Of a stretch of DNA of 64,000 nt, positions 47,183 through 56,470 are shown piece by piece. Both the position numbers and the translations under genes were made by a program. Origin of the DNA: Cranoglanis bouderius. Taxonomy: Eukaryota > Chordata > Actinopteri > Siluriformes > Cranoglanididae. The notes beneath the pieces were generated by a model that saw only the letters and a program-made list of their open reading frames with translations, did no database searches and was not told the origin of the DNA. The stretch lies in assembly GCA_023630585.1 (NCBI GenBank), contig CM042567.1, forward strand, positions 1,326,001-1,390,000, in the 5' to 3' direction. How positions within the stretch are numbered: the stretch's first letter is position 1; the number at the start of each line of letters is the position of its first letter.

Positions 47183-47485
47183 ATCCATACATCTTCAGGA
47201 AGTACTTCATCCTGGTCAGGGTGGATGAGGAGTCACGGGGTACGCTGGAAACTCTGGGAAAACAGTACCCCCCCCCCACCCCACCCCACCCCACCCCAGG
47301 ATCAGCTACATGTCCATTTACACACTCACTGACATCTAGTGTAGCTGGCATCGTTTTCGGGAGGTGGGAGGAAACCCAGAGAGAACCCAAACGGACACGG
47401 GAAGAACGTGAGAAACTCCACACACACAGTAACCCGAGCTCAGGATCGGACCCTGACGCTGTGAGGCGTCGACGCTACACGCTGA
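47183..47485 (+). repeat. Widespread teleost interspersed repeat
   Basis: Phrases in order: cttcatcctggtcagggtgg, ggaaactctggg, tttacacactcactgacatc, ggaggtgggaggaaaccc, cggacacgggaagaacgtga, gaaactccacacacacagta, acccgagctcaggatcgga, and gacgctgtgaggcgtcgacg. I know this series from many fish loci, where it is a high-copy repeat. A C-rich (CCCCA) tract at 47271-47297 interrupts it. Confidence 0.8.
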
Positions 47486-47489
47486 AACG

Positions 47490-47995
47490 TATATAATAAT
47501 CACTGTGATTAATTATTATATAAAGACTAAGATTGAATAAATTACTTCCAGTAGGAAGTTAGAAAGGTATGGTGTGTAGTAGCACTGTACAGTCAGTTAA
47601 GGCGGAAAAAAAAACAAAAAACAAGATGGCTGTCATCCAAAGATTAAAAAAAAAAAAGCACACAGTCTGAAAGGACCTGGTCTCCTGCAGGCTTCATCGC
47701 CCTGTTCCTGGCACAGACAGCAGGAGCACACGTGCATTAAACACCGTCCTCTCAACCTGGAGCTGCAGTCAGAAGGTCGACTCAAACCGCTCTGAGACAC
47801 TCGAGCTGACCTGGAGTAAACCTGTCCTCAGGTAAAGCCCAAAAGTTAGACGTCGTGTACAAGGTTCCGCTCGCTTAAATTCACTTAAACAACCAGCTAA
47901 TTACGTACAGAATAAAGCATTTAATGTCCAAACCTAAGCATCATCACACCACCACAGTGTAGCTCACCACATCAGATTTAAAACACTGATCCACT
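47490..47995. other. No recognisable gene
   Basis: Mixed sequence with two A runs (47600-47660). Nothing recognised. Confidence 0.4.
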
Positions 47996-47999
47996 GTTC

Positions 48000-48240
48000 C
48001 TCAAGATGGAGAAACAGGAAGACATGCATCATGACTCTTCTCTGTTCTGGTGAATGAACTTCCCCTGGATGTCTGAACAGCTGTGTCACTGGCTTCAAGC
48101 AACAACTAAAGACTTACCTCTTCAACACAAGCATTACAAACTGCCTTCACTTTAGCGTGTTAGCATTCTTAGGCCCTGACCCACTTAACTAGCATGAGGA
48201 TGTTTTCAGATAATCTGCTAAATGCTTGTAAACCTCAGTA
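48000..48240 (+). mobile_element. LINE 3' end remnant
   Basis: The segment near 48090-48170 translates in one frame to a stretch containing FKQQLKTYLFNTSIT. This resembles the extreme C-terminus of L2-like fish reverse transcriptase proteins (a LKTxLF motif). It is followed by a short tail ending tctgctaaatgcttgtaaa. That tail resembles the tail of the SINE at 5585-5772. Only the last 50 or so codons are left. Confidence 0.55.
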
Positions 48241-48835
48241 ATGCTAGCACTTTGTACAGCTTTAACAAACAAAAGCCCTCTTTGTACAGGGTTAGCTTTA
48301 CACAAGGAATATTTCCGTCATTTCCCGATGCTCGTCTGTGATTTTATTTCTGTTCGGATCAGCCATGTCACGGTTCATCTCCATCCTGCCCTGAGAGAAT
48401 TACAGCTCAAACAGCGGATATCATTTGAAAATCGTTTGGGTCGCCGTAGCCTATTCAGTCACCTAGCATGTGTGTCAAGTAAAGATCTGAACAACTTGCT
48501 TGGTGAGGGTTGTATACCGTCACTTCCTATCTGAAGAGCGTGATCCTGAAGCCTGAGTAAAGGAGCAGGTTATAACGACAGCTACAGGTGAAAATAAACA
48601 AGATCACATGACCATGTCTGACCCAATCACCCGAGTTCACAGACAAAACAAAGCTCATTTCAACAGATTTGATATAAACGTCAAGAGTTTAATCACGGAG
48701 GAAAACGTGTAAAAACGTCATTACAGACGTCACTCAGAGAAACTAATCGTCTAATCTTTTTTCTTTTTTATATAATATAGAATTATTATTGTTTGTTTGT
48801 TTATTTTATTGTATTGGCTCGCTACTGTATGCTAA
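48241..48835. other. No recognisable gene
   Basis: The 97-codon frame at 48241-48534 has no recognised domain. The rest is mixed AT-rich sequence. Confidence 0.4.
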
Positions 48836-48839
48836 CTAC

Positions 48840-49180
48840 AGTTTATACCACAGCGCCGTTGAATTCTGGACTCTGATTGGTCAGAAGGTGTTGATAAATT
48901 TTCTCTAGCCATCGTACTACGTTATCATTTCTATAGTAACGGCTGCTCTATTAATAAACAGATTAAAAAAACGTGTGCAATCATAGATCTGTGAGGAGAT
49001 TATAACATTTATGGAAGGAGTCTCCAGTGTCAGCTGTTTAAGTTTTCTGACGTCTTCATGACAGAGTAGTTTACGCTGCTGTAATCGTTGGTAAATCGCT
49101 GTGGTGTCAGAGGAATAAATGCTGTCCTAGGAAAATAATCAACTTTACTATTTTCATCCTGTAGTAACTCCTCTTCATCA
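48840..49180 (+). repeat. Dispersed repeat family G, copy 6
   Basis: Begins tttataccacagcgccgtt, then ctgattggtcagaaggtgtt, the X-box-like atttctatagtaac at 48927-48940, and hallmark ggaaggagtctccagtgtca near 49014. It ends near aataatcaactt. Confidence 0.87.
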
Positions 49181-49349
49181 CACTTTTACCGAAAGTGACT
49201 AACAAGCTAACGTACGGTTAAAGGATGATGCTCACGCCGTTCTATAATAATAATACACAACTGCAGTCTGTATACAGCTATATTTCTTCATCAAGGTGTT
49301 ATAGGAGGCCTTTATAAATTAGGAATATTTTGTATATAGAAATACAGAA

Positions 49350-49350
<1 letters not shown>

Positions 49351-49443
<93 letters not shown>
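49351..49443. repeat. (TA)n microsatellite
   Basis: About 46 TA units with one G substitution near 49404. It abuts the left end of Tc1 relic F. Confidence 0.97.
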
Positions 49444-49446
<3 letters not shown>

Positions 49447-50214
49447 GATATAAAAGGCTACACACCCCTGTTAAAATGGCAGGTTTTTGCGATGTAAAAA
49501 AAATAATATATGAAAGCAAGATAAATCACGTCAGAACTGTATACAAATGAAGTGAAAAACAATCAGAAACATTTTAAGATGAAAAAATATGAAAAATTAA
49601 AACAAAACGTACAATAACCTGGTTGCATAAGTGTTTTATAAATTGGGGATGTGGCTGTGTTCGGAATCAACCAATCACATTCAATCTCATGTTCAAAAGT
49701 AATTATCATACAGCCGTCGTCCATAATTACAAAAGGTACAGTATGTCTGGCACAAAAGAATACCGTACCCATGGTGAAGCATGGTGGTGGCAGCATCATA
49801 CTTTAGGTATGCTTTTCTTCAGCCAGGGGCTTTTATCCCCCTTCAACTGGGGCTTTTATCAAGGTTGACGGAATCATGAATAGCTACAAATACCAGCCGA
49901 TTTTAGTGCAAGACATTCAGTATGATGTGCCACGCTGATAGACTCTTAGCCAAAAATACTGAGTGGTGTAATAAAATCAAATGGTGCTTCAACAAAGTAT
50001 TAGTTTATGGGTGTGCACATTTATGCAACTAGTTTATTGTAAGTTTTTTATTTTCTTTTTTTCCTCCCCAATAAATAGTTTCTGATTGGATTGTTTTCCA
50101 CTTTATTTATATACTTTGCAATTTCGCATTGAAGGTGGGGAAAGTTCTGACATGATTTGCTTCATGAAATCCTGCTCATTTTAACAGGGGTGTGTAAACT
50201 TTTTATATCCACTG
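49444..50214 (+). mobile_element. Tc1-like relic F with long inverted repeats
   Basis: Left arm gtggatataaaaggctacac and right arm, in complement, gtggatataaaaagtttaca, with cacccctgttaaaatg on both sides. The arms extend inward for about 200 bases (ggaaaacaatc- and gttgcataagtg-type words in inverse order). The interior keeps ccatggtgaagcatggtgg followed by tggcagcatcat, a transposase coding segment (the MVKHGGGS region). The remaining coding part is deleted. Confidence 0.87.
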
Positions 50215-50342
50215 ACTTTTCATATCAAAGTTGCTTTGAAAGAATGATCAACACGTTGTTTAAAACAAAATGTCTCTTTAATTTGTAAGTGTCAACAGCA
50301 GTACAAAAGATGGAGTGATGGTGAGACGATTTTCTGGTTGTA

Positions 50343-50345
<3 letters not shown>

Positions 50346-50398
<53 letters not shown>
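50346..50398. repeat. (GT)n microsatellite
   Basis: About 26 GT units near the presumed end of the sox6 3' UTR. Confidence 0.97.
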
Positions 50399-50403
<5 letters not shown>

Positions 50404-52327
50404 ATGAATGTGTGTACTGTACGGTTTTTATGAAAAAAAAAAAAAAAGAGGAAACTCTTGAGGTAAATGAGCTAAAACAGACAGGAACTCCCTCTTCTGC
50501 CATTGTACATCAAATGTATTGAGTATACTGTAGAAATGTCATTACTTTACAACTTTATGCCAAGAAAAAAACCCGCAAAACAAACAAAAAAATTAAAACG
50601 CCTCCCGTATGGAGAGCGACCTAGAGAATTGTACAATCCACTAAGGTGCCTAAATAAACCAAAATGCGTCACTCATCTGGATTATTTTATTTATATTAAT
50701 ACTACCATTACAGAGAGAGAGACTCGTAGACTCATCTCTGGAACATACGACTGTAGAATTAATTTAGTTTACCTCACGTCAATACTGCACATGGAAAAAA
50801 AACAAAAAAAAACGAAAAAAAACAAAAAAAACAATAAGTTGCTGGTTTACGTAACTGAAGCCAAGCAGAAAATCTTTTTTAGTACCTTTTTTTTTTTTGT
50901 CTTATTTTTTTTAAAACAATAATACCCTTAGCAAATTGCCATCTTTCATACTGTTTTTCATACTGTATAAAGAAGAAAAATGTGAACAAGAGTGTGATGG
51001 CAACCTTTAAGTTCAATTAAAAACTTTACACTGGACTGTACAAGATATGATAAACTATTTACATTTTTAGACTTAATTACTTTTTTTTTTTTTTTTGTAT
51101 GTTTTTTTTTTGTTTGTTTGTTTGTTTGTTTTTTTTTCTTTTTTTTTCTTAAAGCAGCACACTAGTTCTATATCTCTAACGCCCGAACAATACCTGGCTA
51201 GGTACCTGCCGAGAAACCGGTTTCTATATGCACAAAAAACAAAAAAACAAAAACAAAAACAAATATAAGTATCAGGCTGCCAGCGGGATTCGAAGTGAGA
51301 GTGGCCTGGGCATTCGATGAGCCACGCACAGTGTTGCTTGAGAGACTAGAAACTAGAAAGTACCATTGCAATGACAATAATTTGTCCCTGACAGCAAAAA
51401 AAAAAAAAAAAAAGTACTCTTCTGAACAGCAGCTAGCATTTCAGTCCAGCATGTCAGTGAATTGTGCTGATTAAATTAGCAAAAAAAAAAAAAAAAGAAT
51501 CCCACAATATACATCATTTAAAAAACATCTAATGACTGAAACAGAATTACAGTAAGATAAGTAGAAACAGCATATGCATTTTGTCTTCAATTGTATCTAA
51601 TTTGCATAAAAAGATGGCAGTGATAAGAATGAACCGAACACAAAATGGACTGCAGCTGCTGAAAAGCTGAAGAAGAAGAAAAAAAAAACAAAAAAAACCC
51701 AGATAAACTCTATGAATGAAGACATAAAAATGCAAAGAATGTGTCCATGTTATTCAGCATAAAAAATAATAAATATATTTGTTCATCCCCATGGACCGAG
51801 CTTAGCGAGAACCTCACTTCCGGGTCTCACGCGACGCCGAAATCGTTTTTCGACCGAATCTAACGTGGCGACGAGTTCGAAGTTCGCAAAAAAAAAAAAA
51901 AAAAAAAAAAAAAGGACGTCTCGTGAAAGTGAGGTTCCTCGAGTCGTATCCAATACTGTCTGATCAACAGGGACCGAGTTCAGCATCTACATGAGGTACA
52001 GTGACTTGTCTAGGTTTTGATTCTTCTTCTTTTTTCTTTTTTTTTTTGTCTAAAGAACGATTGGCCGACATACACGAACAAAAAAAAAAGAAAGCAACAA
52101 CGTAAGTCAGATATAACATAACTTATACTTCAGTAAGTATCCATGAACAAAAATAGAATTCTATTTTTCTATGTTATATTTACAATTTCGGAGGAAAAGA
52201 AAAAAGGAAAAAAAAAAAAAAAACACAAAAAAAAAGAATGAGATGGTAAATTTATTTAAAAATAATAATAACAATAATAATAATAAAAAGAATTTTGAGT
52301 TCCAATTCAGCGTCACTGTATTTTCTC

Positions 52328-52335
52328 TGATTGTC
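52328..52335 (-). promoter_or_regulatory. miR-219-type seed match in sox6 3' UTR
   Basis: The plus strand reads tgattgtcc, identical to the first nine bases of miR-219-5p, so the sox6 transcript carries the full 8-mer complement. Repression of Sox6 by miR-219 in oligodendrocyte maturation is established in mammals. Whether this site works in this fish is inferred. Confidence 0.5.
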
Positions 52336-53266
52336 CTTTTTATTAAGTTCTACCGACAAATTTTTATAGCCAACAACGGCTAATAAATACAATAAAAGTC
52401 TATATGCACTATATAGGTTTCAAATACAATATACAAACACAAACGTACATGAGCGATTAGGATGCGCGATTGAAGTCCGGTGTGTCTCGGCTGATCAGTC
52501 TCTTACGTGAGCCTTCTGTCGAGTTTACTGCTCTTTATCTCCCTTAGGCAGCACTGGAGCTTAAACAAAAGTGTTCGTTTTATCACGTGTCTTTGCATAA
52601 ATTAACAAAAGGAGAAAAAAAAAACAAAAAAAAACAAACACACACACACACACACACACAAAAAAAAAACAAAAACAAAAACAAAAACAAAAAAAAAAAC
52701 AAACGACTCAAATCTGGCAAGTCCAAACAGGTCACTTTTGTTCGTGTGGATTTTTTTTTTCTCGCACGACGGCTTCACATTAGTCAGAATCGATAAAAAT
52801 ACCATTTATATCCAGTGCTTGTAACACTTATGAAACTCTGTGTGTGACTGAAGTCCTCTCTCTCTCTCTCTCTCTCTCTTTTTCTTTCTGTCTCTGTCTC
52901 TCTGTCTCTCTTCCCCCTATTACACAAGCGTGATCAAGTTTCAGTCCTGACAACAGTCCTTTTGTCTACCGCCAGCCTAGAAAATCAGTTTGGCGTGGTC
53001 AAGAAAATATGTACAAAACAAGTCAATCTACCAGCAAACGGATATGAAACAAATTTAAACAAGACACCTATTGAGAAAAAAGAAAGAAAGAAAGAAAAAA
53101 AAACAAAACAAAACAAATTTAGGATAATCAGGGGTAAACCCTGCCGAGCGTTCGGCGTCGTACCTCACGAGAAAAATCACAACAAACAAACCAAAAAAAA
53201 AAAAGTAAAATTTAAATAAAAAAGTACAATTTTTTTTTGAGATTACAGAAGTGCTTAAGAGACTTC

Positions 53267-53273
53267 TAAGACT
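53267..53273 (-). promoter_or_regulatory. miR-499-type seed match 1
   Basis: Plus strand taagact, complement of AGUCUUA on the transcript (7-mer). Preceding base is c, so there is no A opposite position 1. Context tctaagactcg is shared with the site at 54757. Confidence 0.5.
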
Positions 53274-53315
53274 CGAAGTAAATGCTTCTCCATTTTAGGG
53301 GCTTCATAGAAATTG

Positions 53316-53324
53316 TTAATGCTA
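53316..53324 (-). promoter_or_regulatory. miR-155-type extended seed match
   Basis: Plus strand ttaatgcta equals the first nine bases of miR-155. It lies in a short complex patch of the UTR. Sox6 has been reported as a miR-155 target in mammals; conservation in fish is unknown to me. Confidence 0.4.
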
Positions 53325-53979
53325 GGAGGAAAGTAAATAAGAGCTTAAGTTTTATATTTGACTTTTTTTTTTTTTAAATTAATTACTTAATTTATTTATA
53401 TTTACGACCTTGAGAGGCAACGCAGTGACCAGCAGCTCATCAGCCCAGCAGTAATTGCCGTGTTGCTAATGGAAATAAAAAAATGTAAAAAAAAAAAAAA
53501 ATAAGACAGGTTCAAGGGCAAGAGGAAAATAGCGAGCCTCATGCATTAATAATGGCGCATTTCGGATGATACAGACTCGTCAGTCATTTTAATAATCTCC
53601 CACAGCTTGATCTACTTGTTCCATCTGCTCGGCAGCACCTCACGGGTTTCTGCTGCACTTTGATGGAACGAGCACGACCAGCGATCGACTCCCTCCCGTC
53701 CGTATTGTTTTCCGCGGCTTCTGATGGACGCCGGGTCCGAGACCGGGACCGGGTCCGAGTCCGGAGCCAGATGGCAGCCTCTCGAGATACGAGAGGTGAC
53801 ATGAGGACCTTCTCACCCCCGAGTTGTTTATTTTCCACAACGGCACGTCATGAAGTGTTCGATTATACATTAAACAATGGCACGTTGTACTTTTTAGCCG
53901 ATTATATTTACATTTTGGACGCCCATGAAAAGCGTAAACTCCACTGTCCTGAAGGAGACAGTGAAGGAGACAGATTTTC

Positions 53980-54180
53980 CTCTGACACCGGAGACTCCTT
54001 CCATAAATGTTGATAAGTAAACGGCTGCTTAGAGAAAACTTCACCACCTTTATTTTTATTTTTTTCCATCCGAATGACCTGATAACGCATTAATGTGATT
54101 CTTCAGAGCTGCTGCTATAGAAAATTAATCAACACCTTCTGACCAATCACAATCCGGAATTCGACAGCGCCGTAGTATAA
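53980..54180 (-). repeat. Dispersed repeat family G copy in the sox6 3' UTR
   Basis: Contains gacaccggagactccttcca (hallmark in complement) and tcaacaccttctgaccaatc near the right end, with agagctgctgctatag between. It ends about 90 bases from the first paired miR-499 site. Confidence 0.85.
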
Positions 54181-54267
54181 CCTGCTGTGCTACTAAACAA
54201 TGTTTTTTCCCCCCTATAAATAAGCACCATGTCTCCTTTATCTGGCCCAGACAAACTTCTTGTTTCT

Positions 54268-54298
54268 TTAAGACTTATTTATGCTCTGCTTTAAGACT
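54268..54298 (-). promoter_or_regulatory. Paired miR-499 seed matches (two 8-mers)
   Basis: ttaagact occurs at 54268-54275 and again at 54291-54298, both followed by t. Each is a full 8-mer complement of miR-499 (nine bases identical to the microRNA on the plus strand). The spacing of 23 nt is in the range in which neighbouring microRNA sites act cooperatively. Confidence 0.65.
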
Positions 54299-54551
54299 TT
54301 CTCGTGTCGATTAAGGTTTACAACGTCCCAAAAGGCCTTTATGGTGACAGAAAGCCCTTATGGACTTGCTGCTGTAAAAAAAATAAAAATAAAAATAAAA
54401 ATAAAAACCAGCATGCATTGTACAACAGCAATTTTGTGATTGTAATGCCACTGAAGCTGCCTTCTGCTGCCATTTCAATTTCACAGATTGGATGCCTTTG
54501 GCCCCGCTTTGGCACGCTGGCCAATCTGTTTGATTAAGAACGTCGTGGGTG

Positions 54552-54558
54552 TAAGACT
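54552..54558 (-). promoter_or_regulatory. miR-499-type seed match
   Basis: Plus strand taagact preceded by g (7-mer). It adjoins the complex patch at 54400-54550. Confidence 0.5.
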
Positions 54559-54749
54559 GAAGCGAAGGGCAAGACAGGCTGCGTGATCACCGCACTAGAC
54601 CTCCTGGACCGAAGGACTTTCAGATCTCCTTAATCAAAAATCCAGCATCTTTAACACTGCCTCTAAAATTCCTGAGTGCTTCAAGAAGAGGGAAGGACGC
54701 AAAAGTTTTTTTTTTTTTTTTTTCTCTCTCACTCGATAAAATTCCAGAG

Positions 54750-54786
54750 GATTGTCTAAGACTCGTGAACGCTCTCCTTTAAGACT
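54750..54786 (-). promoter_or_regulatory. miR-219/miR-499 composite site and second pair
   Basis: gattgtc (miR-219 seed, 7-mer) at 54750-54756 runs directly into taagact (miR-499 seed) at 54757-54763. A further 8-mer, ttaagact, extended to ttaagacttg, lies at 54779-54786. The two miR-499 sites are about 22 nt apart, as in the other pair. Confidence 0.6.
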
Positions 54787-55153
54787 TGGAGGTCTAAGAT
54801 TACGTGTAAGGACGTTAACGGTGTGGTTGGACCAGGGTTTGGACGTCGTGTTGAGAAAACAATGAGAAGAGCCATTAAGAGAAGATAAAATAAGGTAAGG
54901 TAAGATAAGATAAGTTAAAAGAGGGGGCAGTTTTGTGTTTCATCATCAATTTTTACCTTTTTTTTTTTTTTTGTTGTTGTTGTTGTTCTGCTGTCTTCTT
55001 CCTTATTTTTTTAAATAGTTCAAATCAAAATAAAACATTCACAAGCTGTTGGCTGGCACAGCATACCTGAGAGAAATACAGAACCCCGTCAAAAACAGTG
55101 ATCTAAAAAAAAAAAAAAAAAAAAAAAAATCAATAACAACAACAACAACAAAA

Positions 55154-55160
<7 letters not shown>

Positions 55161-55210
<50 letters not shown>
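55161..55210. repeat. (TA)n microsatellite in the sox6 3' UTR
   Basis: About 25 TA units between A-rich sequence and a miR-499 seed match. In RNA it could form a UA hairpin. Confidence 0.97.
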
Positions 55211-55212
<2 letters not shown>

Positions 55213-55213
<1 letters not shown>

Positions 55214-55219
55214 AAGACT
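55213..55219 (-). promoter_or_regulatory. miR-499-type seed match next to (TA)n
   Basis: Plus strand taagact preceded by g (7-mer), about 340 bases after the stop codon and three bases from the TA array. Confidence 0.5.
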
Positions 55220-55560
55220 GTGAGAGCTATAATTGTGTTTCAAGTCCTGCCCTCTGTAACTTTACAGGTCAATTTGTGTACACATCCATGATCAAATAAG
55301 AATTTAAAAAAAGAAAAGAAAAGAAAACACAATCAAACTGCTTCACACTCGAAGAAACATTTAAGACCGAAGAGCCGATGAAGCCGGGAGCCACACGTGC
55401 ATGCAGGCTCCTAAGGGATATATTATCAGAAACAAGTTTTTCTTTTCTCTCTCTTTTTTAAAATTTGTTCTGTAGTTTTTTTTTTTGTTTTGTTTGTTTG
55501 TTTGTTTTTTTTTTTCCCCTCTTCCTTCAGGACCCCTTCCATCCACTGCGAGCGAAAGCC

Positions 55561-55852
55561 TCAGTTGGCGCCGACGGGCTCCTGCGCCTCGTTCTCGCTG
55601 CTGTAGTCCGATTTGGGCTCGTCCTCGAAGTCCTCGTACATGTCCATGTCATCCTCACCGTTGACCGGTTCGCTGGGCACCACGCTGGGCACCACGCTGG
55701 GCTCCATCTTCATCCCGAAGGTGCTCTGGATGACGGGCACGGTGGGCTCGGGGCTCGCCGAGTTGCTCGAGCAGTCCGAGGTCATGCTGATGGCTCCGGG
55801 GTAGACGACGCCCGCGCTGCTGCTGATCGGGAGCTGAGTCTGGGGCTGCTGC
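55561..55852 (-). CDS. sox6: sox6 last coding exon (acidic C-terminus)
   Basis: SoxD-group transcription factor, C-terminal part; acts in the nucleus by binding and bending DNA in complexes with other Sox proteins, with roles in muscle fibre type, cartilage and glia. The acceptor (ctgtctcag) ends at 55853, and the first base completes a glycine codon split across the intron. The frame reads GQQPQTQLP, then VVYPGAISMTSDC, ASPEPTVPVIQSTFGMK and an acidic tail with NGEDDMDMYEDFEDEPKSDY and SSENEAQEPVGAN, stop TGA at 55561-55563. The MTSD...SPEP...VIQSTxGMK and DPKSDYSSENEA-type tail is characteristic of Sox6; Sox5 and Sox13 end differently. A 12-base tandem duplication encodes VVPSVVPS in a segment that varies among Sox6 proteins. 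Neighbouring exon is 57610-57826, across a 1757-base intron. Confidence 0.95.
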
Positions 55853-55889
55853 CTGAGACAGGAGGACAGACAGAAAGTTAAAAACGTTC

Positions 55890-55892
<3 letters not shown>

Positions 55893-55964
<72 letters not shown>
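55893..55964. repeat. (TA)n microsatellite near a sox6 splice acceptor
   Basis: About 36 TA units in the last sox6 intron, only 40 bases upstream (in transcript terms) of the last exon. The polypyrimidine stretch and candidate branch region lie between. Confidence 0.97.
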
Positions 55965-55968
<4 letters not shown>

Positions 55969-56049
55969 CAGAGCGCTTATACCGGTGAGAGAAAGAGTTC
56001 AAAGTGATGCTCGCTCGACCATTCGGCAATAAAAGTCCGGATTGACATT

Positions 56050-56470
56050 CCTCACTCTATCGTTTCTATAGTAACAGCTCATTCACAGGGACGTGTGTAC
56101 TGGATGCTCGACATACAGTGGATTATCAACGTGTGTCAATGGTGAAGAGATGTTTATTTAACAGTCGTGGAAGGAGTCTCCATAACGGTGTCAGCGCTTC
56201 GTAACAGTCTTCAGGACAAAGGAGTTTACACTTTCTTTCGTAACAGGTCTAACGAGCTGTGCTTTCTCTTGTCTTATTAACGTCAAGAGGGAAAAAAAAG
56301 GCCGGTGAAGGAACGACTGTTTATACTGTAGCTAACTACAGGAACGAAGGTGTTTCGCTGATGTTTAACAGCACGACGCAGATTAATGAAGTGAGAGTTG
56401 AAGGAAATCTGATCTGGAGATTACGCTCCATCATTTACAGTTGAAACTAAAGAGAGAGACGGCGTGGGGC
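56050..56470 (+). repeat. Dispersed repeat family G, intronic copy
   Basis: X-box-like gtttctatagtaac at 56062-56075, hallmark ggaaggagtctccataac (broken by a small insertion), tcttcaggacaaaggagttt and aacgactgtttatactgtag. In the last sox6 intron, antisense to the gene. Confidence 0.85.

Larger units (their letters stand above)
50225..55560 (-). other. Probable sox6 3' untranslated region
   Basis: The region follows the sox6 stop codon and keeps an AT-rich, A-run-rich composition with complex patches (54400-54600, 53580-53800, 51170-51350). Sox6 transcripts of other vertebrates have very long 3' UTRs, so several kilobases would be normal. Two Pumilio-type words (TGTAAATA on the transcript) lie at 51056-51063 and 52177-52184. 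Seed matches for miR-499, miR-219 and miR-155 are listed separately. The 3' end is uncertain: several AATAAA or ATTAAA words exist on the minus strand, the lowest near 50278-50283, just before Tc1 relic F. Transcript data are needed to set the end. Confidence 0.55.

Noticed and set aside
55565..56029. Long alternative frames over the sox6 last exon (138 codons plus, 124 codons minus)
   Set aside because: The true frame is the one joined by splice phase to the HMG exons and matching the Sox6 tail. The others are shadows of a GC-rich exon and a TA array.
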